Assembly: GCF_900103455.1 (NCBI RefSeq) | Contig: NZ_FNHI01000017.1 | Location: 62,001-126,000, forward strand | Direction: 5' to 3' | Length of the DNA: 64,000 nucleotides | Source of the DNA: Streptomyces wuyuanensis | Lineage (GTDB): Bacteria; Actinomycetota; Actinomycetes; Streptomycetales; Streptomycetaceae | In this document: positions 58,044-64,000 of the stretch, in pieces | Position numbering within the stretch: position 1 is the stretch's first letter | How the letters are laid out: each line of letters opens with the position of its first letter | Made by a program: the position numbers and the translations under genes | Notes under the pieces: model-generated | What the model saw: only the letters and a program-made list of their open reading frames with translations | What the model was told of the DNA's origin: nothing | Databases searched by the model: none

Positions 58044-58069
58044 CCTCCTTCTCCGCCTCACGGGACGGA
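58044..58069 (-). promoter_or_regulatory. PyrR-binding leader hairpin overlapping the pyrR translation start region
   Basis: On the minus strand TCCGTC and GGCGGA (58052-58069) form a 6-bp stem around CCGTGA, giving the loop sequence TCCCGTGAGGC, close to the PyrR-binding loop TCCAGAGAGGC of Bacillus. It ends one base before the AAGGAGG ribosome site (58044-58050). This fits the actinobacterial scheme in which PyrR-UMP blocks translation initiation. The preceding GGACGTCCTTTAAGGTCC stretch can form an alternative fold. Confidence 0.7.
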
Positions 58070-58176
58070 CCTTAAAGGACGTCGGATTTGCGCCGTCCAC
58101 CGTACCAGGGTCCGCGAGGGGTCCCCGACCACCCCCTCGGGAGGGGCGTACGGACCATTCGGCTTGACGCAGCCAA

Positions 58177-58207
58177 GTAACGCTGCGTAACCTTCACAGT
58201 GAGTGAC
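58177..58207 (+). promoter_or_regulatory. BldD box(es) at the bldD promoter
   Basis: GTAACGCTGCGTAAC (58177-58191) matches every fixed position of the BldD consensus nTnACnC(A/T)GnGTnAn. A second overlapping-spaced copy at 58193-58207 (TTCACAGTGAGTGAC) has one mismatch. A -35-like TTGACG (58164-58169) lies just upstream with GTAACC 17 bases later. BldD is known to repress its own gene. The sites lie 62-77 bases above the bldD ATG and also upstream of pyrR on the other strand. Confidence 0.85.
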
Positions 58208-58253
58208 CAGCCGCGCGGCCGAGCCGCACGTGATACAGCGTCCGGGGAGCTAT

Positions 58254-58754
58254 ATGTCCAGCGAATACGCAAAACAGCTCGGGGCCAAGCTCCGCGCCAT
58301 CCGTACCCAGCAGGGGCTCTCGCTCCACGGGGTGGAGGAGAAGTCCCAGGGCCGCTGGAAGGCCGTCGTCGTCGGGTCGTACGAGCGCGGGGACCGCGCC
58401 GTGACCGTGCAGCGCCTGGCCGAGCTGGCGGACTTCTACGGTGTACCGGTGCAGGAGCTCCTTCCCGGCACCACGCCGGGCGGTGCCGCCGAGCCGCCGC
58501 CGAAGCTCGTTCTCGACCTCGAGCGTCTTGCCCACGTTCCCGCCGAGAAGGCCGGACCGCTGCAGCGTTACGCGGCGACCATCCAGAGCCAGCGCGGTGA
58601 CTACAACGGCAAGGTGCTCTCCATCCGGCAGGACGACCTGCGCACGCTGGCCGTCATCTACGACCAGTCGCCGTCGGTGCTCACCGAGCAGCTGATCAGC
58701 TGGGGCGTGCTGGACGCCGACGCGCGTCGCGCGGTCGCCCACGAAGAGGGCTGA
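58254..58754 (+). CDS. bldD: Developmental master regulator BldD
   Basis: 166 residues from ATG 58254, with GGGGAG nine bases upstream. The N-terminal HTH_3 (about 8-72) is LGAKLRAIRTQQGLSLHGVEEKSQGRWKAVVVGSYERGDRAVTVQRL. The C-terminal domain carries the cyclic-di-GMP signature Arg114-Gly-Asp116, eight residues, Arg125-Gln-Asp-Asp128, exactly as described for BldD. A c-di-GMP tetramer dimerises BldD, which represses sporulation genes during vegetative growth. Confidence 0.98.
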   Translation: MSSEYAKQLGAKLRAIRTQQGLSLHGVEEKSQGRWKAVVVGSYERGDRAVTVQRLAELADFYGVPVQELLPGTTPGGAAEPPPKLVLDLERLAHVPAEKAGPLQRYAATIQSQRGDYNGKVLSIRQDDLRTLAVIYDQSPSVLTEQLISWGVLDADARRAVAHEEG

Positions 58755-58768
58755 CGCCACAACAGCAG

Positions 58769-58822
58769 AAACGTTGCCGCCGGGCCGTGGGAGGGGCTGC
58801 CTCCCACGGCCCGGCGACGTTT
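58769..58822. terminator. bldD terminator
   Basis: An outer stem AAACGT/ACGTTT (58769-58774 with 58817-58822) and a perfect inner 16-bp stem (58778-58793 with 58801-58816) make a very stable hairpin 15 bases after the bldD stop. The gap to nusB continues with gene-free sequence. Confidence 0.85.
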
Positions 58823-58998
58823 CCGCTGCCGGTGCGGTCCCGCTCGGGCGGCCGTCAGTGCGTCGCGCTCGGGGAAGGCCCGCGAACGGCTGCCGGAGCC
58901 GGGCTCCGCGACCCGCGTGACGTGTTCCGCCCCGTGGAGGTGATCCTGCGATCCGCCATGGCCGGGCACGCGTCCCGGTACGCGTCCGGGAACGCCGA

Positions 58999-59027
58999 GG
59001 CCCGCAGCACCCGGGGTGCTGCGGGCC
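58999..59027. terminator. nusB terminator
   Basis: A perfect 13-bp stem (58999-59011 with 59015-59027) closes CGG, 31 bases below the nusB stop on the minus strand. With the bldD hairpin it isolates the converging units. The 58823-58998 stretch between them holds no visible gene. Confidence 0.8.
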
Positions 59028-59057
59028 CTTGCGGCTCGGCCTGGCTCAGCCGGTGGC

Positions 59058-59486
59058 CTACGCGTCGCGGAGGGTCGGCTTCAGGTCCTTGAAACGACCC
59101 AGCAGGCCGTTCACGAAGGACGGCGAGTCGTCGGTGGAGAACTCCTTGGCGAGCTGCACCGCCTCGTCGATCACGACGGCGTCCGGGGTGTCGTCCACCC
59201 AGACCAGCTCGTACGTGCCGAGCCGCAGGATGTTGCGGTCAACGACGGGCATCCGGTCGAGCGTCCAGCCGACCGCGTGGGTGGCGATCAGCTCGTCGAT
59301 ACGGGCCGCGTGCTCCGCGTACCCCTCGACCAACTCCATCGTGAACTCGCCGACCGGCGGCTGACGGTCGTCGGACCGCGAGTGCCGGATCCAGTCCGCG
59401 AGGACCTGCTGCACGGACGCACCGCGCTGGTCGGCCTCGAAGAGGATCTGGAAAGCGCGCTTGCGGGCCTTGTTGCGGGCAGCCAC
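59058..59486 (-). CDS. nusB: Transcription antitermination factor NusB
   Basis: 142 residues from GTG 59486. All-helical NusB fold: ARNKARKRAFQILFEADQRG, VEGYAEHAARIDELIATHAVGWTLDRMPVVDRNILRLGTYEL, and TPDAVVIDEAVQLAKEFSTDDSPSFVNGLLGRF. It binds BoxA RNA with S10 in rRNA antitermination. It starts 2 bases below the efp stop, so coupled. Confidence 0.97.
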   Translation of the reverse strand: MAARNKARKRAFQILFEADQRGASVQQVLADWIRHSRSDDRQPPVGEFTMELVEGYAEHAARIDELIATHAVGWTLDRMPVVDRNILRLGTYELVWVDDTPDAVVIDEAVQLAKEFSTDDSPSFVNGLLGRFKDLKPTLRDA

Positions 59487-59488
59487 GG

Positions 59489-60055
59489 TTAGCTGTTCAC
59501 CCGGCCGAGGTAGTCGCCGGAACGGGTGTCGACCTTGATCTTCTCACCGGTGGTGATGAAGAGCGGGACCTGGATGGTGTAGCCGGTCTCCAGGGTGGCG
59601 GGCTTGGTGCCGCCCGTGGAGCGGTCGCCCTGGACGCCCGGCTCGGTCTCCTGGATGACGAGCTCGACGGCGGCCGGCAGCTCGACGTAGAGCACCTCGC
59701 CCTCGTGCGTCGCGACGGTCGCGGTGAAGCCCTCGATGAGGAAGTTCGCCGCATCGCCGACGGCGGTGCGGGCGACGTGCAGCTGGTCGTACGTCTGCAT
59801 GTCCATGAACACGAAGTACTCGCCGTCCATGTACGAGAACTGCATGTCGCGGCGGTCGACGGTGGCCGTCTCGACCTTCACGCCGGCGTTGAAGGTCTTG
59901 TCGACGATCTTGCCGGAGAGCACGTTCTTGAGCTTGGTGCGCACGAAGGCCGGGCCCTTGCCGGGCTTGACGTGCTGGAACTCGACGACGGACCAGAGCT
60001 GGTCGTTGTCGAGCTTGAGCACCATGCCGTTCTTGAGGTCGTTCGTGGTGGCCAC
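59489..60055 (-). CDS. efp: Translation elongation factor P
   Basis: 188 residues from GTG 60055. Three beta domains: MATTNDLKNGMVLKLDNDQLW, the loop VKPGKGPAFVRTKLKN, and the C-terminal GYTIQVPLFITTGEKIKVDTRSGDYLGRV. EF-P relieves stalling at polyproline, which is frequent in this proteome. The actinobacterial PGKGP loop is thought to work without lysine modification. It is co-transcribed with nusB. Confidence 0.97.
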   Translation of the reverse strand: MATTNDLKNGMVLKLDNDQLWSVVEFQHVKPGKGPAFVRTKLKNVLSGKIVDKTFNAGVKVETATVDRRDMQFSYMDGEYFVFMDMQTYDQLHVARTAVGDAANFLIEGFTATVATHEGEVLYVELPAAVELVIQETEPGVQGDRSTGGTKPATLETGYTIQVPLFITTGEKIKVDTRSGDYLGRVNS

Positions 60056-60126
60056 GGTTGCGGAATCTCCTGGACTGACGCTGGTGGACGACCGAGGAGA
60101 AGCGAAGGTGCGCGCTGCGAGCGGAG

Positions 60127-61242
60127 CTAGAGCGCGAGCAGCTCCTTGGTCGTGATGGTGAGTAGCTCGGGTCCGCCGTCCGCCTCCTGGCGCACGACGA
60201 GCGTGTCATCGATCCGGACTCCGCCCCGGCCCGGGAGGTGGACCCCCGGTTCGACGGTGACCGGCACACAAGCGTCCAGTTTACCCATGGCCGCAGGTGC
60301 CAGCTGCGGGTCCTCGTCGATTTCCAGTCCTACACCGTGGCCGGTGAGGGGCGACAGCCCCTCACCGTAGCCCGCAGAGTCGAGGAGGTGACGGGCCGCG
60401 CGGTCGACGTCCCGGTACCCGGCACCCGGCAGGAGGGCCTCGCGGCCGGCCCGCTGAGCGGCGAAGACGAGGTCGTAGAGGTCGATCTGCCAGTCCGCGG
60501 GCGTGGTGCCGATGACGAACGTACGGCCGATCTCGCAGCGGTATCCGCGGTAGTTGGCGCCCAGGCAGACGGAGAGGAAATCGCCTTCCTCGACGCGCCG
60601 GTCGGAGGGCCGGTGGCGGCGGCGCCCCGCGTTCGGGCCCGTGGCGACGGAGGTCGGGAAGGCAGGGCCGTCGGCCCCGTGGTCGACGAGCCGGCGCTCG
60701 AGTTCGAGGGCCAGATGGCGCTCGGTGCGGCCGACGAGGATGGACTCCAGCAGCTCGCCGAGGGCCTGGTCGGTGATCTCGGCCGCGATCCGCAGGCAGG
60801 CGATCTCGTCCTCGTCCTTCACCATGCGCTGCTGTTCGACGGCCCCGCCCAGGTCGGTCAGCCGCAGGCCGGGAGCGACAGCGCCGAGGGCGCGGTGGCG
60901 GGCGACGGTGAGGTGGTTCTCCTCGACGGCCAGCGCGTCGGCGCCGGAACCCGCGGCGGTCTCCGCGGCGGCGACGACGGGGTCGTGTCCGTGCGCCGGG
61001 AGGACGGTCAGCCGCAGCTGCTCGTCCAGACGCCCGTCGACGGGGTCACCGGTGGGCGCGGTGGGGCACAGCAGCTCGTCGGCGCACTCCCCTGCGGAGC
61101 CCAGCAGCAGTACGGCGCCGGGCGGGGCGCCTCCCGCGAGATAGCGGACATTGGCGGGCCGGGAGATCAGCGCCGCGGCGCTCCCGGCCGCGACACACCG
61201 GTCGCGCAGCCGGCTGCGGCGGACAGCGAACACCTCGGACAT
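60127..61242 (-). CDS. pepQ: M24-family Xaa-Pro peptidase-like protein with altered metal ligands
   Basis: 371 residues: an N-terminal creatinase-like domain (1-130) and an M24 pita-bread domain. The family pattern is clear in SVCLGANYRGYRCEIGRTF, LTGHGVGLEIDEDP, VTVEPGVHLPGRGGVRIDDTLVV. However, the first metal Asp is Cys226, the second Asp is Glu237 and the last Glu is Asp345; His302 and Glu331 remain. The pseudo-substrate HRPSDR segment is kept. Catalysis by a normal dinuclear site is therefore doubtful. It sits 71 bases above efp, the conserved place of pepQ in actinobacteria. Confidence 0.9.
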   Translation of the reverse strand: MSEVFAVRRSRLRDRCVAAGSAAALISRPANVRYLAGGAPPGAVLLLGSAGECADELLCPTAPTGDPVDGRLDEQLRLTVLPAHGHDPVVAAAETAAGSGADALAVEENHLTVARHRALGAVAPGLRLTDLGGAVEQQRMVKDEDEIACLRIAAEITDQALGELLESILVGRTERHLALELERRLVDHGADGPAFPTSVATGPNAGRRRHRPSDRRVEEGDFLSVCLGANYRGYRCEIGRTFVIGTTPADWQIDLYDLVFAAQRAGREALLPGAGYRDVDRAARHLLDSAGYGEGLSPLTGHGVGLEIDEDPQLAPAAMGKLDACVPVTVEPGVHLPGRGGVRIDDTLVVRQEADGGPELLTITTKELLAL

Positions 61243-61586
61243 GTGACGAGCCTAAGAGCGCGGAGCGGATCCGGCCGTTTGAGAGCGTCCGTGCGGGGTC
61301 CCTCGGAGGGTGCCGCACGCCGACGGCGCACCCCTCACCCCGCGTCGAAGCGCACTGCCGCGTCGCATGCCGGCCGACCGGTGAACGGCGCGAGGCCCGG
61401 GGCCAGGACACGGCGGTCCGGGGCAGCACACGGCTGCGAGACCGCGTGGCGGCCGATGCGGGGCACCGGGTGGCACCCGCGCCCGCATCGCAAGCGGCCG
61501 CGCGGGTGTGCGGGCGTGCGGCAGCCGCATCCGCACCGCCTGGAACGCCAGCAGCGGACGCGCGACCCCACTCGTCCGGCGTGTGC
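61243..61586. other. Gene-free interval upstream of pepQ
   Basis: About 340 bases between the P-loop kinase and pepQ, both on the minus strand. Open frames here are Arg/Cys-rich and not protein-like. It should hold the pepQ-efp-nusB promoter; no consensus elements were recognised. Confidence 0.5.
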
Positions 61587-62471
61587 CTACCAGGCCGGTG
61601 GGCTCTTCAGCGCGCGGGCCAGCACGTCGTCGAGGATGCGCGCGGTCGTCTCCACGTCGCACTGGGAGTTGTCGATGATCGGGAGGCCGGAACCGTACCA
61701 GCCGGCCATGCGGCCGTGGATGCCGGCGACCTCCTCGTCCGAGAGCCGGCGATTGCCCGTGCGCTCGGCGTTGCGCTCCAGGACGATCTCCAGGCCGGGC
61801 AGCAGGACCACGGGCAGCAGACCGGGGCCGACGTGCCGCTTCCAGCCGCCGAGCCCGACGACGGGGCGGTCGGGGAACACGGCGTCGTCGAGGATGCAGG
61901 AGATGCCGTTGGCCAGGAAGTTGCGGGCGGCGAACCCGCAGGTGCGGCGGGCCAGGCGGTATTGGGCCTCCGACTGGTCGTTCCAGCCGGTCTGGGGGTC
62001 GGCGAAGCCGGAGCAGACCCATTCCCGCACGTCGTCGAGGCTGATGTGCGCGGTGGGCACGCGGCGGCGCTGCGCCCAGTGCCGGGCGACGGTCGTCTTG
62101 CCCGCACCCGCCGGGCCGATCAGCAGGACCGCGAGCGTGGCGGTGCCGGTGCCGTTGTCGGCGGGCGGGGGCGGCGAGGGTATGGGAACCGGTCCGCCCG
62201 GCGGGAGCGAGACGTGGCCCGTGGTGTCCGGCGAGGGCGGCACCGCTGCCTGCTGCTGTGGGGCCGGGCCGCTCCAGCCCTGGGCGGGCGGGCCCTGCGG
62301 GGGCGGAGGGCTCTGCGGCGGCGGGGGGCCGGGGTGCTGGGCCCGGTGTTCCCATCCGGCAGCCGGGCCGTGCCCGGTCTCGGGTCCCGGGACGCGTCCC
62401 GGGCCGTGGGGAGGCAGCGGGGCTCCCACTGCGTGCTGCATCCGGTGCCACTCCGTCTCGTACGACTTCAC
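61587..62471 (-). CDS. P-loop kinase/ATPase with proline-rich N-terminus
   Basis: 294 residues from GTG 62471. The first ~105 residues are Pro/Gln/Gly rich, with several PPPP runs and no fold. A Zeta-toxin/AAA_33-like kinase domain follows: LAVLLIGPAGAGKTTVARHWAQRR (Walker A), HISLDDVREWVCSGFADPQTGWN, and RNFLANGISCILDDAVFPDRP (Walker B-like). ERNAERTGNRRLSDEEVAGIH is the lid region. The substrate is unknown; small-molecule or nucleotide kinases have this shape. It lies 103 bases below aroQ. Confidence 0.82.
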   Translation of the reverse strand: MKSYETEWHRMQHAVGAPLPPHGPGRVPGPETGHGPAAGWEHRAQHPGPPPPQSPPPPQGPPAQGWSGPAPQQQAAVPPSPDTTGHVSLPPGGPVPIPSPPPPADNGTGTATLAVLLIGPAGAGKTTVARHWAQRRRVPTAHISLDDVREWVCSGFADPQTGWNDQSEAQYRLARRTCGFAARNFLANGISCILDDAVFPDRPVVGLGGWKRHVGPGLLPVVLLPGLEIVLERNAERTGNRRLSDEEVAGIHGRMAGWYGSGLPIIDNSQCDVETTARILDDVLARALKSPPAW

Positions 62472-62574
62472 GCTGGTCGGACGGGAGTTGGCCCGTCCGT
62501 ACCGAACGGTACCCTCCCCGGCCGCTCCAATGGGAACGGCCGGGGCCGGTACGAAGTGCCCGGGGCGGGCGGGT

Positions 62575-63015
62575 TCAGCCGTCGAGTTCCTCGGCCAGCG
62601 CGCGCAGGGCCAGCCGGTACGAGCCGATCCCGAAGCCGGCGACGGTTCCGGAGGCGACCGCCGCGATCACCGAAGTGTGGCGGAATTCCTCGCGTGCGTA
62701 CGGATTCGAGATGTGCACCTCGATGAGCGGGGCGGTCCGCTGGGCGGCGGCGTCGCGCATGCCGTACGAGTAGTGCGTGAACGCACCGGGGTTGACGACG
62801 ACCGGGATCGAGGCGTCGGCGGCCTCTTGCAGCCAGCGGATCATCTCGCCCTCGTCGTTCGTCTCCCGGACGTCGACGTCGAAACCGAGCTCCTTGCCCA
62901 GCGTCCGGCAGGCGTCGACCAGCCCCGCGTACGAGGTCGAGCCGTACACGTCGGGCTCCCGGGAGCCGAGGCGGCCGAGGTTCGGGCCGTTCAGCACGAG
63001 GACGCGGCGGCTCAC
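62575..63015 (-). CDS. aroQ: 3-dehydroquinate dehydratase, type II
   Basis: 146 residues from GTG 63015, overlapping the aroB stop as GTGA. Type II signature: VLNGPNLGRLGSREPDVYGS with the catalytic Tyr loop, NPGAFTHYSYGMRDA, and EVHISNPYAREEFRHTSVIA with the conserved His. It dehydrates 3-dehydroquinate, the product of the AroB step encoded just upstream. Confidence 0.97.
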   Translation of the reverse strand: MSRRVLVLNGPNLGRLGSREPDVYGSTSYAGLVDACRTLGKELGFDVDVRETNDEGEMIRWLQEAADASIPVVVNPGAFTHYSYGMRDAAAQRTAPLIEVHISNPYAREEFRHTSVIAAVASGTVAGFGIGSYRLALRALAEELDG

Positions 63016-64000
63016 GCGGACACCTCGCCGAACGCGGCGAGCAACACGGCCGGGTCCGGTCCCTCCAGCACGGTGGGCTTGGCGAGGCCGTCCAGCACGA
63101 TGAAGCGCAGCAGGTCGCCGCGGGACTTCTTGTCGACCTTCATGGTCTCCAGCAGCCGGGGCCACTGGTCCCCGCGGTAGGTGAGCGGCAGGCCGACCGA
63201 CTCCAGCACGGCCCGGTGCCGGTCCGCGGTCGCGTCGTCGAGCCGTCCCGCGAGACGGCCGAGTTCGGCGGCGAAGACCATGCCGACCGAGACGGCGGCG
63301 CCGTGCCGCCACTTGTAGCGCTCGTTCTTCTCGATGGCGTGCGCCAGCGTGTGCCCGTAGTTGAGGATCTCCCGGAGTCCGGACTCCTTGAGGTCGCTGG
63401 AGACGACGTCCGCCTTGACCCGGATCGAGCGCTCGATCAGCTCCGCGGTGTGCGGCCCGGCAGGGGTGCGGGCGCTCTCCGGGTCCGCCTCGATCAGATC
63501 CAGGATGACCGGGTCCGCGATAAATCCGGCCTTGATGATCTCGGCCAGGCCGCTGACGTAGTCGTGGACGGGCAGGGAGTCGAGCGCGCCGAGGTCGCAG
63601 ATCACCCCGGCGGGCGGGTGGAAGGCCCCGACGAGGTTCTTCCCCTCGGCGGTGTTGATGCCGGTCTTGCCGCCGACTGCGGCGTCCACCATGGCGAGGA
63701 CCGTGGTGGGCACGGCGATCCAGCGCACTCCGCGCAGCCAGCTCGCGGCGACGAACCCGGCGAGGTCGGTCGTGGCGCCGCCACCGACGCCGACGATGAC
63801 GTCGGTGCGGGTGAAGCCGGTCTGCCCGAGCGCCTTCCAGCAGTACGCCGCGACCTCGACGGTCTTGGCCTCCTCGGCGTTGGGCACCTGGATGGCGACG
63901 ACCTCGTAACCCTCGTCGGCGAGGTCCTGGCGGATCGCGTCCCCGGTCTCGGCGAGGGCTTCGGGGTGGATGACGGCGACGCGCTTGGCCCTGGGCCCGA
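63012..64000 (-). CDS. aroB: 3-dehydroquinate synthase (5-prime part outside the window)
   Basis: The frame is open to the right edge, so the N-terminus is missing; about 328 residues are visible. AroB motifs: RVAVIHPEAL, VIVGVGGGATTDLAGFVAASWLRGVRWIAVPTTVLAMVDAAVGGKTGIN (NAD and substrate sites), GLAEIIKAG, ILNYGHTLAHAIE and HGAAVSVGMVFAAEL with the zinc His. It closes DAHP to dehydroquinate. A start inside the window, MPNAEEAK, would cut the Rossmann part and is rejected. Confidence 0.96.
   Translation of the reverse strand, partial: GPRAKRVAVIHPEALAETGDAIRQDLADEGYEVVAIQVPNAEEAKTVEVAAYCWKALGQTGFTRTDVIVGVGGGATTDLAGFVAASWLRGVRWIAVPTTVLAMVDAAVGGKTGINTAEGKNLVGAFHPPAGVICDLGALDSLPVHDYVSGLAEIIKAGFIADPVILDLIEADPESARTPAGPHTAELIERSIRVKADVVSSDLKESGLREILNYGHTLAHAIEKNERYKWRHGAAVSVGMVFAAELGRLAGRLDDATADRHRAVLESVGLPLTYRGDQWPRLLETMKVDKKSRGDLLRFIVLDGLAKPTVLEGPDPAVLLAAFGEVSA

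Noticed and set aside
60238..63180. 980-codon + strand open frame
   Set aside because: It runs antisense through pepQ, the P-loop kinase and aroQ and the gap between them; real motifs are all on the other strand.

Overview
The window looks like the chromosomal core of a Streptomyces. GC is very high, GTG and TTG starts are common, and spurious open frames run across whole genes on the opposite strand. BldD, a CvnABC conservon, the actinobacterial mIHF, a DasR-type chitinase operator and an actinobacterial FMN-riboswitch rib operon are all present. From memory, gene order follows S. coelicolor around SCO1436-SCO1495; this was not checked by alignment. No tRNA, rRNA, CRISPR array, prophage or intact insertion sequence was seen.

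Left part (1-18 kb). A cut + strand gene end is followed by two tandem CNNM/HlyC membrane proteins. Next comes a long minus-strand run read from an FMN riboswitch: ribD-ribE-ribM-ribBA-ribH-hisE-hisG-PH-domain protein, coupling flavin synthesis and uptake with two histidine genes. A secreted GH18 chitinase with a DasR-like promoter diverges from it. Then come a ROK regulator and MFS transporter sharing an inverted-repeat operator, an NCS2 permease, a GH6 hydrolase that overlaps it tail to tail, and a DUF5995 protein.

Middle part (18-40 kb). The most interesting block is 18.2-22.9 kb: a DavB-like flavin amino-acid 2-monooxygenase, a DavA-like nitrilase-family amidase, an Lrp/AsnC regulator and a cationic amino acid permease. 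Similar arrays of three TTGC repeats precede both transcription units. This looks like a lysine or arginine to omega-amino/guanidino acid catabolic regulon. It is followed by a conservon lacking CvnD, a GDSL esterase, a GuaB1-type GMP reductase, an RNase Sa-like lipoprotein with an overlapping barstar, a glutamine-synthetase-like ligase joined to an amidohydrolase, a SorC/DeoR regulator, rpe, a GH5 endoglucanase with an unassigned Cys-containing tail, and rsmB-fmt.

Right part (40-64 kb). This is housekeeping: a small HTH protein, the motif-depleted actinobacterial PriA, an IS30-type transposase scrap, metK, coaBC, rpoZ, gmk, mihF, and the full pyrimidine cluster pyrR-pyrB-pyrC-(membrane protein)-carA-carB-pyrD-pyrF with a PyrR-type leader. 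Divergent from pyrR is bldD with a BldD box at its promoter. After that come nusB-efp, an M24 peptidase whose metal ligands are partly replaced, a P-loop kinase, aroQ and the cut aroB. Strong GC hairpins separate many of the converging or adjacent units.
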